Source of the DNA: an uncultured Collinsella sp.
Lineage (GTDB): Bacteria; Actinomycetota; Coriobacteriia; Coriobacteriales; Coriobacteriaceae
Direction of reading: 5' to 3'
Assembly: GCA_934668875.1 (NCBI GenBank)
Contig: CAKUON010000003.1
Coordinates: forward strand, 62,001 to 126,000
Length of the DNA: 64,000 bases
Of this stretch, positions 16,573 through 26,129 are shown piece by piece. Every line of letters starts with the position of its first letter. Position 1 is the stretch's first letter. The notes beneath the pieces are model-generated. The model had not been told where the DNA came from. It did no database searches and worked only from the letters and a program-made list of their open reading frames with translations. A program made the translations under genes and the position numbers.

Positions 16573-17595
16573 TTACTGCTCGGCGCCCTTCATGGGAGGC
16601 ATGGGCTTCCAGTTGGGATCCTTGACGATCTTGCGGGCGTCCTTCATGCCACGGCGCAGCGCTGGAATACCGGTCTTAAAGCATTTGTCGACTGCTGCCA
16701 GACGAATGAACTCCTTGCAGAAGGTCGCGGCATTGCCCAGACGGAACAGCACAGGGTGGTAGTCGCCGTAGATCTGCATGTAGCGTGCCAGATAACCGCG
16801 GTTGCGCATGATGTAGTAGCGGTTGGTGTCGCTCGTGGAGTTGAGCTGGCGCTTGCCGGCGATATCCCAGTTAGAGACGGCGCGGGCGCGCTTGAGCACC
16901 ACGTCGGCGACCACGGCGGCGGGGAAGTGTTGACTGGCCACGTAGCCGTAGCAGGCATCGTCGCCGTAGATAAAGAAGCGCGCGTCGGGCAGGCCAATCT
17001 TGTCGACCACGCGGCGCGAGAACATGCCGCCCTCAAAGCACAGTTGGTTCATGGTGCGGTAGCCCTCGGGACCCAGATCCCACTTGGCGACAGGGTTGGG
17101 GATGCCGAGCGAAAGGATGAGTTGGTACTGCCAAAAGAAGGCGCCGCCGTCAAAGTCCAGGCGCGAACCCTGGATAACATCGTAGCGGTCGGTCCACTTG
17201 GCAAGACGCTCGATGCCTTCGGGGATGACGAGCACGTCGTCGTCCATCACCCAGAACCACTGGGCGCCCAGGTCGTAGGCGCATTTGGTGCCGGCGGAGA
17301 AGCCGCCCGCACCGCCGCCGTTTTCGAGCTGCGGGGCGTAGATGACACGGTCGGTGCCGCCCTGCGCGTCGGGCTGCTCGGTGTCGATGCCCCACAGGCT
17401 GGCCAGGCGCTCGTTGAATGCGGTGCACATGGCCTCGGTCTCGCGCGAATTCTCGTTATCGACAATCACGATGCGCCAGGGCGTTGCCGTGAGCTCGGTC
17501 ATGGAGTCGAACAAGTTGGCCAGGAGTTCCTGGCGCTTGTACGTAACGACGACGAGGGCGAGCTTATCGATGGGTGCGGGAAGGGTTGAAGGCAT
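16573..17595 (-). CDS. GT2-family glycosyltransferase, GlfT2-like
   Basis: This 340-aa protein starts its GT-A fold with KLALVVVTYKRQELLANLFDSM. It contains NGGGAGGFSAGTKCAYDLG and the metal-binding FWVMDDDVLV (D-D-D), a combination typical of galactofuranosyl- and rhamnosyltransferase relatives of GlfT2. The start at 17595 is set by AAAGGAT upstream; the frame extends further without a ribosome site. It would work on a cytoplasmic lipid-linked glycan. The sugar is not predictable from sequence alone. Confidence 0.8.
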   Translation of the reverse strand: MPSTLPAPIDKLALVVVTYKRQELLANLFDSMTELTATPWRIVIVDNENSRETEAMCTAFNERLASLWGIDTEQPDAQGGTDRVIYAPQLENGGGAGGFSAGTKCAYDLGAQWFWVMDDDVLVIPEGIERLAKWTDRYDVIQGSRLDFDGGAFFWQYQLILSLGIPNPVAKWDLGPEGYRTMNQLCFEGGMFSRRVVDKIGLPDARFFIYGDDACYGYVASQHFPAAVVADVVLKRARAVSNWDIAGKRQLNSTSDTNRYYIMRNRGYLARYMQIYGDYHPVLFRLGNAATFCKEFIRLAAVDKCFKTGIPALRRGMKDARKIVKDPNWKPMPPMKGAEQ

Positions 17596-17765
17596 GGGGC
17601 AATATATCCTTTCACGCGCGGCGCGCATGCGCCACACGGAAGCTATCGAATACGTCCTTGGGACTGTCCTATTGTAAAGGCTCACCGCACCTTGACGGCA
17701 AGCTTTGAATAAAACGCAGGAACCTGCCACGGGTTTAGCGGCTTTGGCGTTTGACGGCAGCGTGT

Positions 17766-18896
17766 CTATTGCCGCTTGAGCTTGCGAGCGATAAGGCTTC
17801 TAACTGCATCGATGATGAGGAGCGCTAAGGCAAAGACTATGCTAATGACGACACCCGTGACGATACATATAACTGCCGGGCTGTTTTGGCTGACCAGTAT
17901 GTTTGCGAGCAACGTATTGAAGACGGGACGCCACAGGCTACTGGTGAGCGACTGCATCACATAGAAACCGAGCGTGGCGGTCGATAAGGTGACGATGACA
18001 CCTGCAGTCCACGGATTGCCTGAGACGCTGCGTCGGGTTGCCGCAAAGAGCAAGGAGGCGGCAGCGAGGGCAAACGAGATCAACGAGGTTGATTTGTAGG
18101 TAAGGACTGCCATCGCCGTGAGGTTGCCGGTGAAGGAGAGTGCTCCTTCCAGGATGGTGGCGAGTACCAAAACCGTTTCGAGCGATCGCATGCCCAAGGC
18201 GCCCGCCCTGTCCGAATCCATGACATCGGTAACGTCGCGGAGCAGACCGCCGATCAAAAACGCGATAACGTACGTGACGGCGCTCATGAGCTTCTGGAGC
18301 CAAGAAAACTCGCCGGCGCTTGTCGCACTCATGGCGGCCAAATACCCGTTAACAGCAAATGCGAGGATGCCAACGGCGATGACCGTCGCCGTGTAGCTCT
18401 TCTGGGAGAGTCGACTCTTAGCCAGTCCAAACCATGGCGCCATGAAGACCGTGGCGGCATAGACCCAGATAAACTCAAGGCCTAGCGTGTACCAGTAGTG
18501 CGTGCTGAGGGTAACATCGGGAATGGGGGAGACGACCGTGGACCACGCGAGTGCCACGAGGCAATAAAACGCAGTGGGCATAACGACCTTGCCAAGGCGC
18601 TGCGCCGTCCGTTGCATTTGCGACTTCCACGTTGTCCCACCGTCCCAAGCACGCGCGGCTGAGGCGATGAGAAAATAGCCCGAGATCATAAAGAAGACCT
18701 CGTTGGCCCAGCAGCCCAGCAGGTTAATAAAACCGAGCACGCCGGAATAGGGGAACATCGCAAGCGGCACATATTCCACGACGCCGACGCAGGTCGCTTG
18801 GAAAGTCCACTGAAACGTGTGGAATACCGCGATGCCGGCGACCGCGATCAAGCGCAGCGCTTCGATGGATATATTGCGTGCGGCTTTGGGCTGCAT
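17766..18896 (-). CDS. Membrane acyltransferase, acyltransferase-3 family
   Basis: The 376-aa protein has about ten hydrophobic segments. Its N-terminal signature NISIEALRLIAVAGIAVFHTF includes the helix-borne His typical of acyltransferase-3 proteins, followed by EVFFMISGYFLI. Such enzymes move acetyl or other acyl groups onto extracytoplasmic sugars. It lies divergent from the glycosyltransferase row starting at 19009, so it likely acetylates the same polymer. Confidence 0.8.
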   Translation of the reverse strand: MQPKAARNISIEALRLIAVAGIAVFHTFQWTFQATCVGVVEYVPLAMFPYSGVLGFINLLGCWANEVFFMISGYFLIASAARAWDGGTTWKSQMQRTAQRLGKVVMPTAFYCLVALAWSTVVSPIPDVTLSTHYWYTLGLEFIWVYAATVFMAPWFGLAKSRLSQKSYTATVIAVGILAFAVNGYLAAMSATSAGEFSWLQKLMSAVTYVIAFLIGGLLRDVTDVMDSDRAGALGMRSLETVLVLATILEGALSFTGNLTAMAVLTYKSTSLISFALAAASLLFAATRRSVSGNPWTAGVIVTLSTATLGFYVMQSLTSSLWRPVFNTLLANILVSQNSPAVICIVTGVVISIVFALALLIIDAVRSLIARKLKRQ

Positions 18897-19008
18897 GACG
18901 TCCTTTCGTACCGGTTTGCCTCTGCGGGCTCCATAGATTATATAAACGCCCGCTGGCGCGCTGACCCTTTGATACCATGAAACGACAGGTATTTCCTAAG
19001 GAGCACAT

Positions 19009-20112
19009 TTGTCTACTAACGCCTCTGGCAGCCCTGTTCTGTCGCTGCTTATCCCCATTTACAATGTTCAGCGCTACCTGCGCGAGTGTCTCGATTCCGC
19101 CCTGGCGCAGACGCTCAAGGATATTGAGATCATCTGCATTAACGACGGATCGACCGACAACTCGCCGGCGATTATCCGCGAGTATATGGAGCGTGATGGG
19201 CGCGTCAAGATGATCGACAAGGCCAACAGCGGCTACGGCGACTCGATGAACCGCGGCCTGGAGATGGCGCGTGGCAAGTACGTTGGCATCTTGGAGTCCG
19301 ATGACTTTATGGCGCCCGACGCACTCCAAAAGCTTGTCTCGGCCGCCGATACCAATAATGCCGACTTTGCGAAAGCGAACTTTGATTTCTACTGGTCTAA
19401 GCCCGAGGAGCGCCGTTCGCTGCACGAGATGTTTAGGCCTCAGGATTGCGGCAAGCCGGTGCACCCGAGCGATACGACGCAGTTCTTTAAGCAAAAGCCA
19501 TCGATTTGGTCGGCTGTGTACCGTTGCGATTTTCTTGAGCGCAACGGCATTACGTTCCTTCCGACTCCGGGGGCATCCTTTCAGGACACGTCATTCGCCT
19601 TTAAGGTGATCGCGTGCGCCGATAAGGCTGTTTACCTGCATGATGCCGTTTTGTCGTATCGCCAGGACAACGAGAATTCCTCGGTCAATTCTTCGGCTAA
19701 GGTCTTTTGCGTCAATACCGAGTATGCCGAGATTGAGCGTTGGATTCGAGAGGATTATGCCCGCGACCACGCAAGTGATGACGTCGCGCGCATGCTCAAG
19801 TTCAATCAGCTCATTAAGTACGATTCGTATATGTGGAACTACGTGCGCCTGGCGCCTAAGTTCTATAAGGAGTTCCTGGTGCAGATGGCCAAGGAATTTC
19901 AGGCGGCCTTGGACGCGGGGGAGTTTTCGCTTGACGACCTCAAGCCGTGGAAGCGCGCGAATCTCGCTGCCATCCTCAAAGATCCTGAGGGCTGGGTTGA
20001 CGAGCATCCGAGTTTTGCGACGGATGGTGCTTTGGGGCGTGCTAAGTATTACGCCTCGGTTGGAGGCCCGGGCGTGGTCGCCGCTTTCCTCATCGAATCG
20101 CTGAGGGGGTAG
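19009..20112 (+). CDS. GT2-family glycosyltransferase
   Basis: The 367-aa protein begins PVLSLLIPIYNVQRYLRECLDSALAQ, a standard GT-A start. It has ICINDGSTDNSPAIIREY, the NSGYGDSMNRGLEMARG block and the metal-binding ESDDFM. The start is TTG with AAGGAG 6 bases upstream. It is the first gene of a five-gene row (19009-25919) with gaps of 0-74 bp. The gene at 21234 is a close paralog. Confidence 0.88.
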   Translation: MSTNASGSPVLSLLIPIYNVQRYLRECLDSALAQTLKDIEIICINDGSTDNSPAIIREYMERDGRVKMIDKANSGYGDSMNRGLEMARGKYVGILESDDFMAPDALQKLVSAADTNNADFAKANFDFYWSKPEERRSLHEMFRPQDCGKPVHPSDTTQFFKQKPSIWSAVYRCDFLERNGITFLPTPGASFQDTSFAFKVIACADKAVYLHDAVLSYRQDNENSSVNSSAKVFCVNTEYAEIERWIREDYARDHASDDVARMLKFNQLIKYDSYMWNYVRLAPKFYKEFLVQMAKEFQAALDAGEFSLDDLKPWKRANLAAILKDPEGWVDEHPSFATDGALGRAKYYASVGGPGVVAAFLIESLRG

Positions 20113-20118
20113 GTCGGC

Positions 20119-21159
20119 ATGGGAGAGGCCTCGTGTCCTAAAGCTACCATTGTCGTCCCCGTTTATAACTCCGCGCGCTCCATTCAGCGATGCCTCGACT
20201 CGCTGTTGGCTCAGTCCGAGCGCTCGATTCAGGTTGTCTGCGTCAACGACGGTTCGACTGATGATTCGTTGAACGTGTTGCACCAGGTCGCGCAGGCCGA
20301 CGATCGCGTACTGGTGATTGACCAGGAAAACGCGGGCGTCTCGTGTGCTCGAAATGCCGGTATCGATGCCGCCGAGGGCGAGACCGTCTTTTTTGTGGAC
20401 GCCGACGATTACATCGATGTCCAGACGGTCGAGCGCGTGCTGCATGCCATGGAGCCTGCAGATGCCGAGGCCGCCGTTTTTGGCGGCGTCTGTGAACCAG
20501 CCGATGCTGCCCCCAAACGCGTCCAGCAGCTCATGAGCCCCAAAGCCGGTACCTTTGGCGCCCGTGATCCCCAACTGCTGTTTCATTCGAATGCGCAGCC
20601 CTATGCCTGCCGTGCGGCTTTTTCGCGCGAGCTGCTCAATCGCGAAGGCATTCGCTTCGCCCCCGGTTTGGCTTTGGGCGAGGACGTCGTCTTCCAATTT
20701 GCGGCTTATGCGCTTGCCCGCAAGACCGTCGTCATGCCGGACAAGTTCTACCACTACGTGATGGAGAGTGAATCGGCGACGCACGAGTTCAACAGTGCCG
20801 ATGCTCGCGCCAAAAAGCTTGACGCCCACATGGGGATGCTCGAGGAGGTCTTGGAGGACTGGGCGGCCTACGGTCTTTTGGACCTGTGCCCCGGCGAGCT
20901 GATAACTTGGTTTTTAGACCTAATTGTGTTTGACCTAGCGCGCTTAGATGCCGACGACTTCCATCGCGTGGCGGCTCGCGTCAACATGGACCTCACGACG
21001 TTTTTGGGAACGGAGTGGGCGGATATGCCTGCTAAGGGCGCCGTTCGCCGTGTTGCCCACAAGCTCGTTGCGGCGACCTCGAGCGTTTCGATGGCAGACG
21101 CCACGCTGTTCTATCTTTCGACTCGCGGTCTCAAAGCCTGTCTGGAGCGCTTTCTCTAA
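20119..21159 (+). CDS. GT2-family glycosyltransferase
   Basis: This 346-aa product has the GT-A start KATIVVPVYNSARSIQRCLDSLLAQ, VCVNDGSTDDSLNVL, GVSCARNAGIDAAEG and FFVDADDYID. It begins 6 bases after the previous stop. The sequence is not a close copy of its two neighbours, so it should add a different sugar or linkage. Confidence 0.88.
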   Translation: MGEASCPKATIVVPVYNSARSIQRCLDSLLAQSERSIQVVCVNDGSTDDSLNVLHQVAQADDRVLVIDQENAGVSCARNAGIDAAEGETVFFVDADDYIDVQTVERVLHAMEPADAEAAVFGGVCEPADAAPKRVQQLMSPKAGTFGARDPQLLFHSNAQPYACRAAFSRELLNREGIRFAPGLALGEDVVFQFAAYALARKTVVMPDKFYHYVMESESATHEFNSADARAKKLDAHMGMLEEVLEDWAAYGLLDLCPGELITWFLDLIVFDLARLDADDFHRVAARVNMDLTTFLGTEWADMPAKGAVRRVAHKLVAATSSVSMADATLFYLSTRGLKACLERFL

Positions 21160-21233
21160 TTCCAAGCGCTGCAGCCCGCCGCAACTCGGCTGCTAAAATA
21201 ACCCTGTTACACGCTATTCAACAGGAGGTTCTC

Positions 21234-22352
21234 TTGCAGAACTCTGATACCCCTAAAGTTTCGCTGCTTGTCCCCATTTGCAATGTCGAGCGCTACCTGC
21301 GCGATTGCCTCGATTCCGCCGTGGCGCAGACGCTCAGGGACATCGAGATCATCTGTATCAACGACGGCTCCACCGATAGCTCGCCGGATATCATCCGCGA
21401 GTACATGGAGCGCGACTCCCGCGTCAAGATGATCGACAAGGCCAACAGCGGCTACGGCGACTCGATGAACCGCGGCCTGGAGATGGCGCGCGGTGAGTAC
21501 GTGGGTATTCTTGAGTCCGATGACTTTATGTTTGAGGATTCACTTCAAAAGCTGGTCGCCAAGGCCGATACCGAGCATGCCGATGTGGTAAAGGGCGACT
21601 TTTACCTGTATTGGTCCACGCCCAGCGAGCGCCGTGAGCTGTTTGGGATCATCGACGAGCATATGACGGGCGCCGCGTATCGCCCCGTCGATCGCCCAGG
21701 CATCTTCTACCGCAAACCTTCCATTTGGTCGGCTATCTATCGGCGCGAGTTCCTCAACGACAATCAGATTCGGTTCCTTCCCACGCCGGGTGCCTCGTAT
21801 CAGGACGCAGGCTTTAACTTTAAGGTTTGGGCTTGCGCCGAGCGTGCCGCGTTTATTGCGGACCCCATTTTGTGCTATCGCCAAGATAACGAGAAGAGCT
21901 CCGTTAATTCGCCCAACAAGGTGTTTTGCGTTTGCGACGAATATGCCGAGATGCAGCGTTTTTTGGACGAGCGTCCCGAGCTTAAGGCTCAGCTTCAGGG
22001 TATTTTAATGCGCATGAAGGTCGATACGTACCGTTGGAATGATGAGCGTCTGGTCGATGAGCTGCGTGAGCAGTTTTGGGAGAAGGCCTCTCCCGAGCTC
22101 AAGGCCGACTGGGATGCCGGTCGCTTTGACCTGTCGCTGTTCGATCCGCGTGGCGAGACCGACTTGCGCCTGATGGTCAAGTCGCCCCGCGCCTATATCG
22201 ATTCGCGCTTTGGCTTTAAGAAGCCGGGCAAGCTCAATACGTTTAAGCATTACTTTAAGATCGGCGGCTTGCCACTGGTCTGGCGCGTGCTGACGTATCA
22301 GCGCACCTACGGCGACAACCCGCATCCCGATGACGTTCCGGCCGCACAGTAG
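21234..22352 (+). CDS. GT2-family glycosyltransferase, paralog of the 19009 gene
   Basis: The 372-aa protein copies the gene at 19009 over its first 120 residues almost word for word (NSGYGDSMNRGLEMARGEYV, ESDDFM) and in FLPTPGASYQDAGFNFK. The C-terminal third differs. The start is TTG behind AGGAGG. A TAAAAT box 40 bases upstream and the 74-bp gap suggest a possible internal promoter. The pair looks like a duplication followed by divergence in acceptor specificity. Confidence 0.88.
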   Translation: MQNSDTPKVSLLVPICNVERYLRDCLDSAVAQTLRDIEIICINDGSTDSSPDIIREYMERDSRVKMIDKANSGYGDSMNRGLEMARGEYVGILESDDFMFEDSLQKLVAKADTEHADVVKGDFYLYWSTPSERRELFGIIDEHMTGAAYRPVDRPGIFYRKPSIWSAIYRREFLNDNQIRFLPTPGASYQDAGFNFKVWACAERAAFIADPILCYRQDNEKSSVNSPNKVFCVCDEYAEMQRFLDERPELKAQLQGILMRMKVDTYRWNDERLVDELREQFWEKASPELKADWDAGRFDLSLFDPRGETDLRLMVKSPRAYIDSRFGFKKPGKLNTFKHYFKIGGLPLVWRVLTYQRTYGDNPHPDDVPAAQ

Positions 22353-22364
22353 GAGCGAGTGACT

Positions 22365-23432
22365 ATGGCTACCCCCAAGATTTCTGTTGTCGTTCCCATC
22401 TATAAGGTAGAGGAATGCCTGGCCTGGTGCCTGGACTCCCTGCTTGCGCAGGACATGCCCGATTGGGAAGGCGTGCTGGTCAACGATGGTTCGCCGGACG
22501 GTTCACGCGATATTGCGGCTGCCTATTGCGAAAAGGACGCGCGCTTTAGGCTGGTTGATAAGGAGAACGGCGGCCTGTCGAGTGCACGTAATGCAGGCAT
22601 CGCTGCGTCCACGGCGTCTATCGTCGCGTTTTTGGATTCCGACGACCGCTTTACGCCCGATGCATGCCGCGTGATCGTCGATACCTTTGAGCGCGAGGAC
22701 TGCGACGTTTTGACCTTTGGCGCGAATCCGTATCCGCTGGAGGCGGGGTATCCGTGGCTTAACTATGTGCTGAGCCCGCGCGATATGTCGTTTGAAGGCT
22801 ATAGCTCCGACCTGCTGTTTAAGGAAGCTTCTCGCCCCTTTGCATGGCGCACTGCCTGCAAGCGTGAGTTTTTGCTGGGCAACGGGATCGTGTTCGACGA
22901 AACCGTTAAGTATGGCGAGGACCAGGTCTTCGATTTTGCCGTGTACGGTCGTTCGCGCAAGACCGCGCTTATCTCGAGCAAGCTGTATGACTACCGCGTG
23001 GCGCGCAAGGGTTCGCTCATGGATACCATGCGCTATGACGACGAGACGCGTCTGCTGGAGCATGTGAAGATTTACTCCTCTGTGCTGGCTGACTGGCAGC
23101 GCGACGGTCTCGATGTCCAGCATGCCGAGGACCTGGCGTACTTCCTATGCGATCTGGTGCTGTACGATGCGCTCAGATTGCTGGGTTCGGACTGCGGCAA
23201 GGTGTTTGCTGCCGTTGCCACGGCGCTTGCCGGTTTTGCTGTGGGCAGCGATGCTGCGCTCGCACAATGTGCCCCGTCTGTTGCCGCTATGGTGCGCGCG
23301 GCGCTTGCCAGCAAGGCCCCCAATGCCCGTGCATGCAAAAAGCTCATGTTCGATTACGACGTCTTGAGGTTTGGGCGCCTGGGTGCCTGCAAGCGCATGG
23401 CAGCGAACGCCCTGGGAAAGCGAGAAGTGTAG
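22365..23432 (+). CDS. GT2-family glycosyltransferase
   Basis: The product (355 aa) starts PKISVVVPIYKVEECLAWCLDSLLAQ, then VLVNDGSPDGSRDIAAAY, GGLSSARNAGI and FLDSDDRF. I prefer the ATG at 22365, 10 bases after GGAG, over the GTG at 22359. It follows the paralog by 12 bases and abuts the next gene, within one operon. Confidence 0.86.
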   Translation: MATPKISVVVPIYKVEECLAWCLDSLLAQDMPDWEGVLVNDGSPDGSRDIAAAYCEKDARFRLVDKENGGLSSARNAGIAASTASIVAFLDSDDRFTPDACRVIVDTFEREDCDVLTFGANPYPLEAGYPWLNYVLSPRDMSFEGYSSDLLFKEASRPFAWRTACKREFLLGNGIVFDETVKYGEDQVFDFAVYGRSRKTALISSKLYDYRVARKGSLMDTMRYDDETRLLEHVKIYSSVLADWQRDGLDVQHAEDLAYFLCDLVLYDALRLLGSDCGKVFAAVATALAGFAVGSDAALAQCAPSVAAMVRAALASKAPNARACKKLMFDYDVLRFGRLGACKRMAANALGKREV

Positions 23433-25919
23433 ATGAGTATCAAGCGTTTGGCACTTTGCCGCAGTCAGGGCCGTCTGTTTGTGCTGCTTCGTTTTGCCGG
23501 TCAGGATGTCGCCGCGCTTATTGAGCGGGAGGGTTCTCAAGCGTTTGCCCATGCGACGACGAGCGGTTCTTGTGTGCCGTCGCCGGTGCTCCCGGTCGAT
23601 CATGGCCGTGTGCTGGCGCTTTGCCCTTCCGTTTCCGATTACGAGCGCGAGCTCGCCGTCTTGGTGCTTCCCTTTTTGGACGGCTCTACGATTGACGTCA
23701 CATTTGCATCCGGTGACCAAAGGTTGGGCTCCATTCGCCTCGATAGCCGCGTGGCCAAGCTGGAATCCAAGGTTAACTACAAAGCAAAGCCTGCGCTGTG
23801 CGCGCTTATCCGCGATGCGCAGCGTGGCGAATGCTGCGGTCGCTACGAGATCGATGCCATTCGCTATTTGCCGGCAGACGCCGGCGCGGTGTGGCGCTAT
23901 GAGGTTACCTGGGCGGGAGACCCCCAGTGCACCCCTGAGTTCCAGATCTTCGATACGCATATGAACGCCATCGATGTTACCGTGCATGTTTTTGAATCGC
24001 AGGTTGACGTGCCGCAGCAGAACGGATGCCGCGTCAATAAAACGTATCTGAGCGTTGAGATGCCTCAGGATATACGAGATTTTGTCGCGATTGCGGCTGA
24101 CCCCACGGGCCTAATCCAGAGCGGGTTTTGCGCTATGGACGGTCGCCTGTACAACGGCATGGTCGACGACAGTTGGAGCCGCATGAAGGACGCGCGTGCA
24201 GACGACGCAGCTTATCGACGTTGGTTTGAGCAGCATCGCGCAAAGCCGGGCGATTTGGCGTGCCAGCGTGTCGCTTCGGCGGCCTTTGCCTATAGGCCGC
24301 TCGTGAGCATTGTGGTGCCGTGCTACAAGACTGATCGGGTCTACCTGCGCGAGCTGCTGGATTCGGTGCTAGCCCAGAGCTATGACAACTGGGAATTGCT
24401 GCTGATGGATGCCTCGCCTGAATGGGATGCGGTGGCCGACTTTGCGGCGGATGCCAATGACGAGCGCATCCGTCGCATTGAGCTGCCCGGCAACGGCGGC
24501 ATTGTGCTCAACACCAACGCTGGTATTCAGCAGGCGAATGGCGACTACATCGCGTTCTTGGACCACGATGACATCCTGGAACCGGACGCGTTATTCCACT
24601 ATGTTGCCGCGCTGAACAAGGCTGCCGAGGACGAGCGTCCCCAGGTCCTGTTCTGCGACGAGGACATGTTCCAGAAAACGGGGGAGTGGGGCCAGCCGGT
24701 CTTTAAGACGCGGCTCAACGTCGACCTGCTCTATAGCCATAACTGCGTGACGCATTTCCTGATGGTGGAGAAGGCGCTCATCGATCGCATTGACATGTCG
24801 CAAGAAGACGTTGCGGGTGCCCAGGATTACGACCTGACGCTCCGCTGCCTTGCGGCGGGTGCGCGCTTTGAGCATGTTGCGCACGTGCTGTATCACTGGC
24901 GCGTTCACCCCGGCTCAACCGCCGACGGTTCTGCCGATAGCAAGCCATATGCTATCGAGGCCGGACGCCTGGCTCTGCAGCGCCACTTTGACTCACTGGG
25001 TGTTCATGGAACGGTCGAGGAGTCCGAGACGCCGTTTGTCTACCGCATGCGCTATGCGCTGCCGGAGCCTGCGCCGCTGGTGAGCATTGTGATTCCCACC
25101 AAGGACCACGTCGAGACGCTCGACGCCTGTGTGATGTCGATTGCCCAGAAGGCCACGTATGCCAACTACGAGATCGTCTTGGTGGAGAATAACAGCGAAG
25201 CCCCGGAGACGTTTGCGTATTACGAAACCCTGCCTGAGCGCGTAGCCGCTGCGTCTGGTGGCAAGGGTGCAGCGCGCGTTGAGTGGTGGCCGGGCGAGTT
25301 CAATTACTCACAGATCATCAACTTTGGCGTTAAACATGCTAAGGGCGACTATCTGCTGCTGTTGAACAACGATACCGAGGTTATAAGCCCGGACTTTATC
25401 GAAGAGATGATGGGCTATCTGCAGCGTCCCGATGCGGGCGTGGTGGGTGCCAAGCTCTATTTTGCCGATCATCTGGTGCAGCATGCCGGCATTTTGGTTG
25501 GCGTGCGTGGCGCACTTGCCCATGCAAACCAGGATTTTTCGGCAAAACGCGAGGGCTATCTTGCCCGCGCTGTGCGCCCGGGCAACTTTAGCGCCGTAAC
25601 GGGAGCCTGCCAGATGGTCCGTCGCGACGTGTTTGAGCAGGTCGGAGGCTACAACGAGGAATTCGCCGTCGGCTTCAACGATGCGGACTTTTGTCTGCGC
25701 GTGTGGGAGGTGGGCTACCGTACCATCTTTACGCCCTATGCCGAGCTGTATCACTACGAGTTCACCTCGCGCGGTAGGGAAGAGGCCAACGAGGAAAAGC
25801 TGCGTCGCTGGAAACGCGAACAGGCGCTGTTCATGCAGCGCTGGCCGGAGTTCTTCCTCGATGGCGATCCGTGGTTGGGGCCGAACTTATCCGATGAGAG
25901 TGAGTATTTCTCGGTCTAA
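23433..25919 (+). CDS. Large two-domain GT2 glycosyltransferase
   Basis: This 828-aa protein has an N-terminal non-catalytic part of about 285 residues (with ESKVNYKAKPALC), then two GT-A domains. The first begins PLVSIVVPCYKTDRVYLREL and holds FLDHDDILEPDAL. The second begins PLVSIVIPTKDHVETLDACV and holds LLLNNDTEVI and FNDADFCLRVWEVGY. Proteins like this polymerise or extend rhamnose-rich cell-wall glycans. The ATG follows the previous stop directly. A low-GC homolog with the same architecture lies at 59129-61600, and a duplicated 3' fragment lies at 31216-31579. Confidence 0.88.
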   Translation: MSIKRLALCRSQGRLFVLLRFAGQDVAALIEREGSQAFAHATTSGSCVPSPVLPVDHGRVLALCPSVSDYERELAVLVLPFLDGSTIDVTFASGDQRLGSIRLDSRVAKLESKVNYKAKPALCALIRDAQRGECCGRYEIDAIRYLPADAGAVWRYEVTWAGDPQCTPEFQIFDTHMNAIDVTVHVFESQVDVPQQNGCRVNKTYLSVEMPQDIRDFVAIAADPTGLIQSGFCAMDGRLYNGMVDDSWSRMKDARADDAAYRRWFEQHRAKPGDLACQRVASAAFAYRPLVSIVVPCYKTDRVYLRELLDSVLAQSYDNWELLLMDASPEWDAVADFAADANDERIRRIELPGNGGIVLNTNAGIQQANGDYIAFLDHDDILEPDALFHYVAALNKAAEDERPQVLFCDEDMFQKTGEWGQPVFKTRLNVDLLYSHNCVTHFLMVEKALIDRIDMSQEDVAGAQDYDLTLRCLAAGARFEHVAHVLYHWRVHPGSTADGSADSKPYAIEAGRLALQRHFDSLGVHGTVEESETPFVYRMRYALPEPAPLVSIVIPTKDHVETLDACVMSIAQKATYANYEIVLVENNSEAPETFAYYETLPERVAAASGGKGAARVEWWPGEFNYSQIINFGVKHAKGDYLLLLNNDTEVISPDFIEEMMGYLQRPDAGVVGAKLYFADHLVQHAGILVGVRGALAHANQDFSAKREGYLARAVRPGNFSAVTGACQMVRRDVFEQVGGYNEEFAVGFNDADFCLRVWEVGYRTIFTPYAELYHYEFTSRGREEANEEKLRRWKREQALFMQRWPEFFLDGDPWLGPNLSDESEYFSV

Positions 25920-26129
25920 GGCAATGGTTTTTAGGAAGTCCTTAACTTTCTTTTGCTATGAGCTTGGAAGAAAGCAATGGTGGACTACTAATTAAGACAA
26001 ATTACGAAAGCTCGATACTTCCACGATAAGTTTATACAGGCTTATATAACTCGATATTATCGGATATAGTCTGCGATAATTATTTAAACGATGATTGGCT
26101 GTTAATCGATTCCCTAGAAAGGCAAACAA

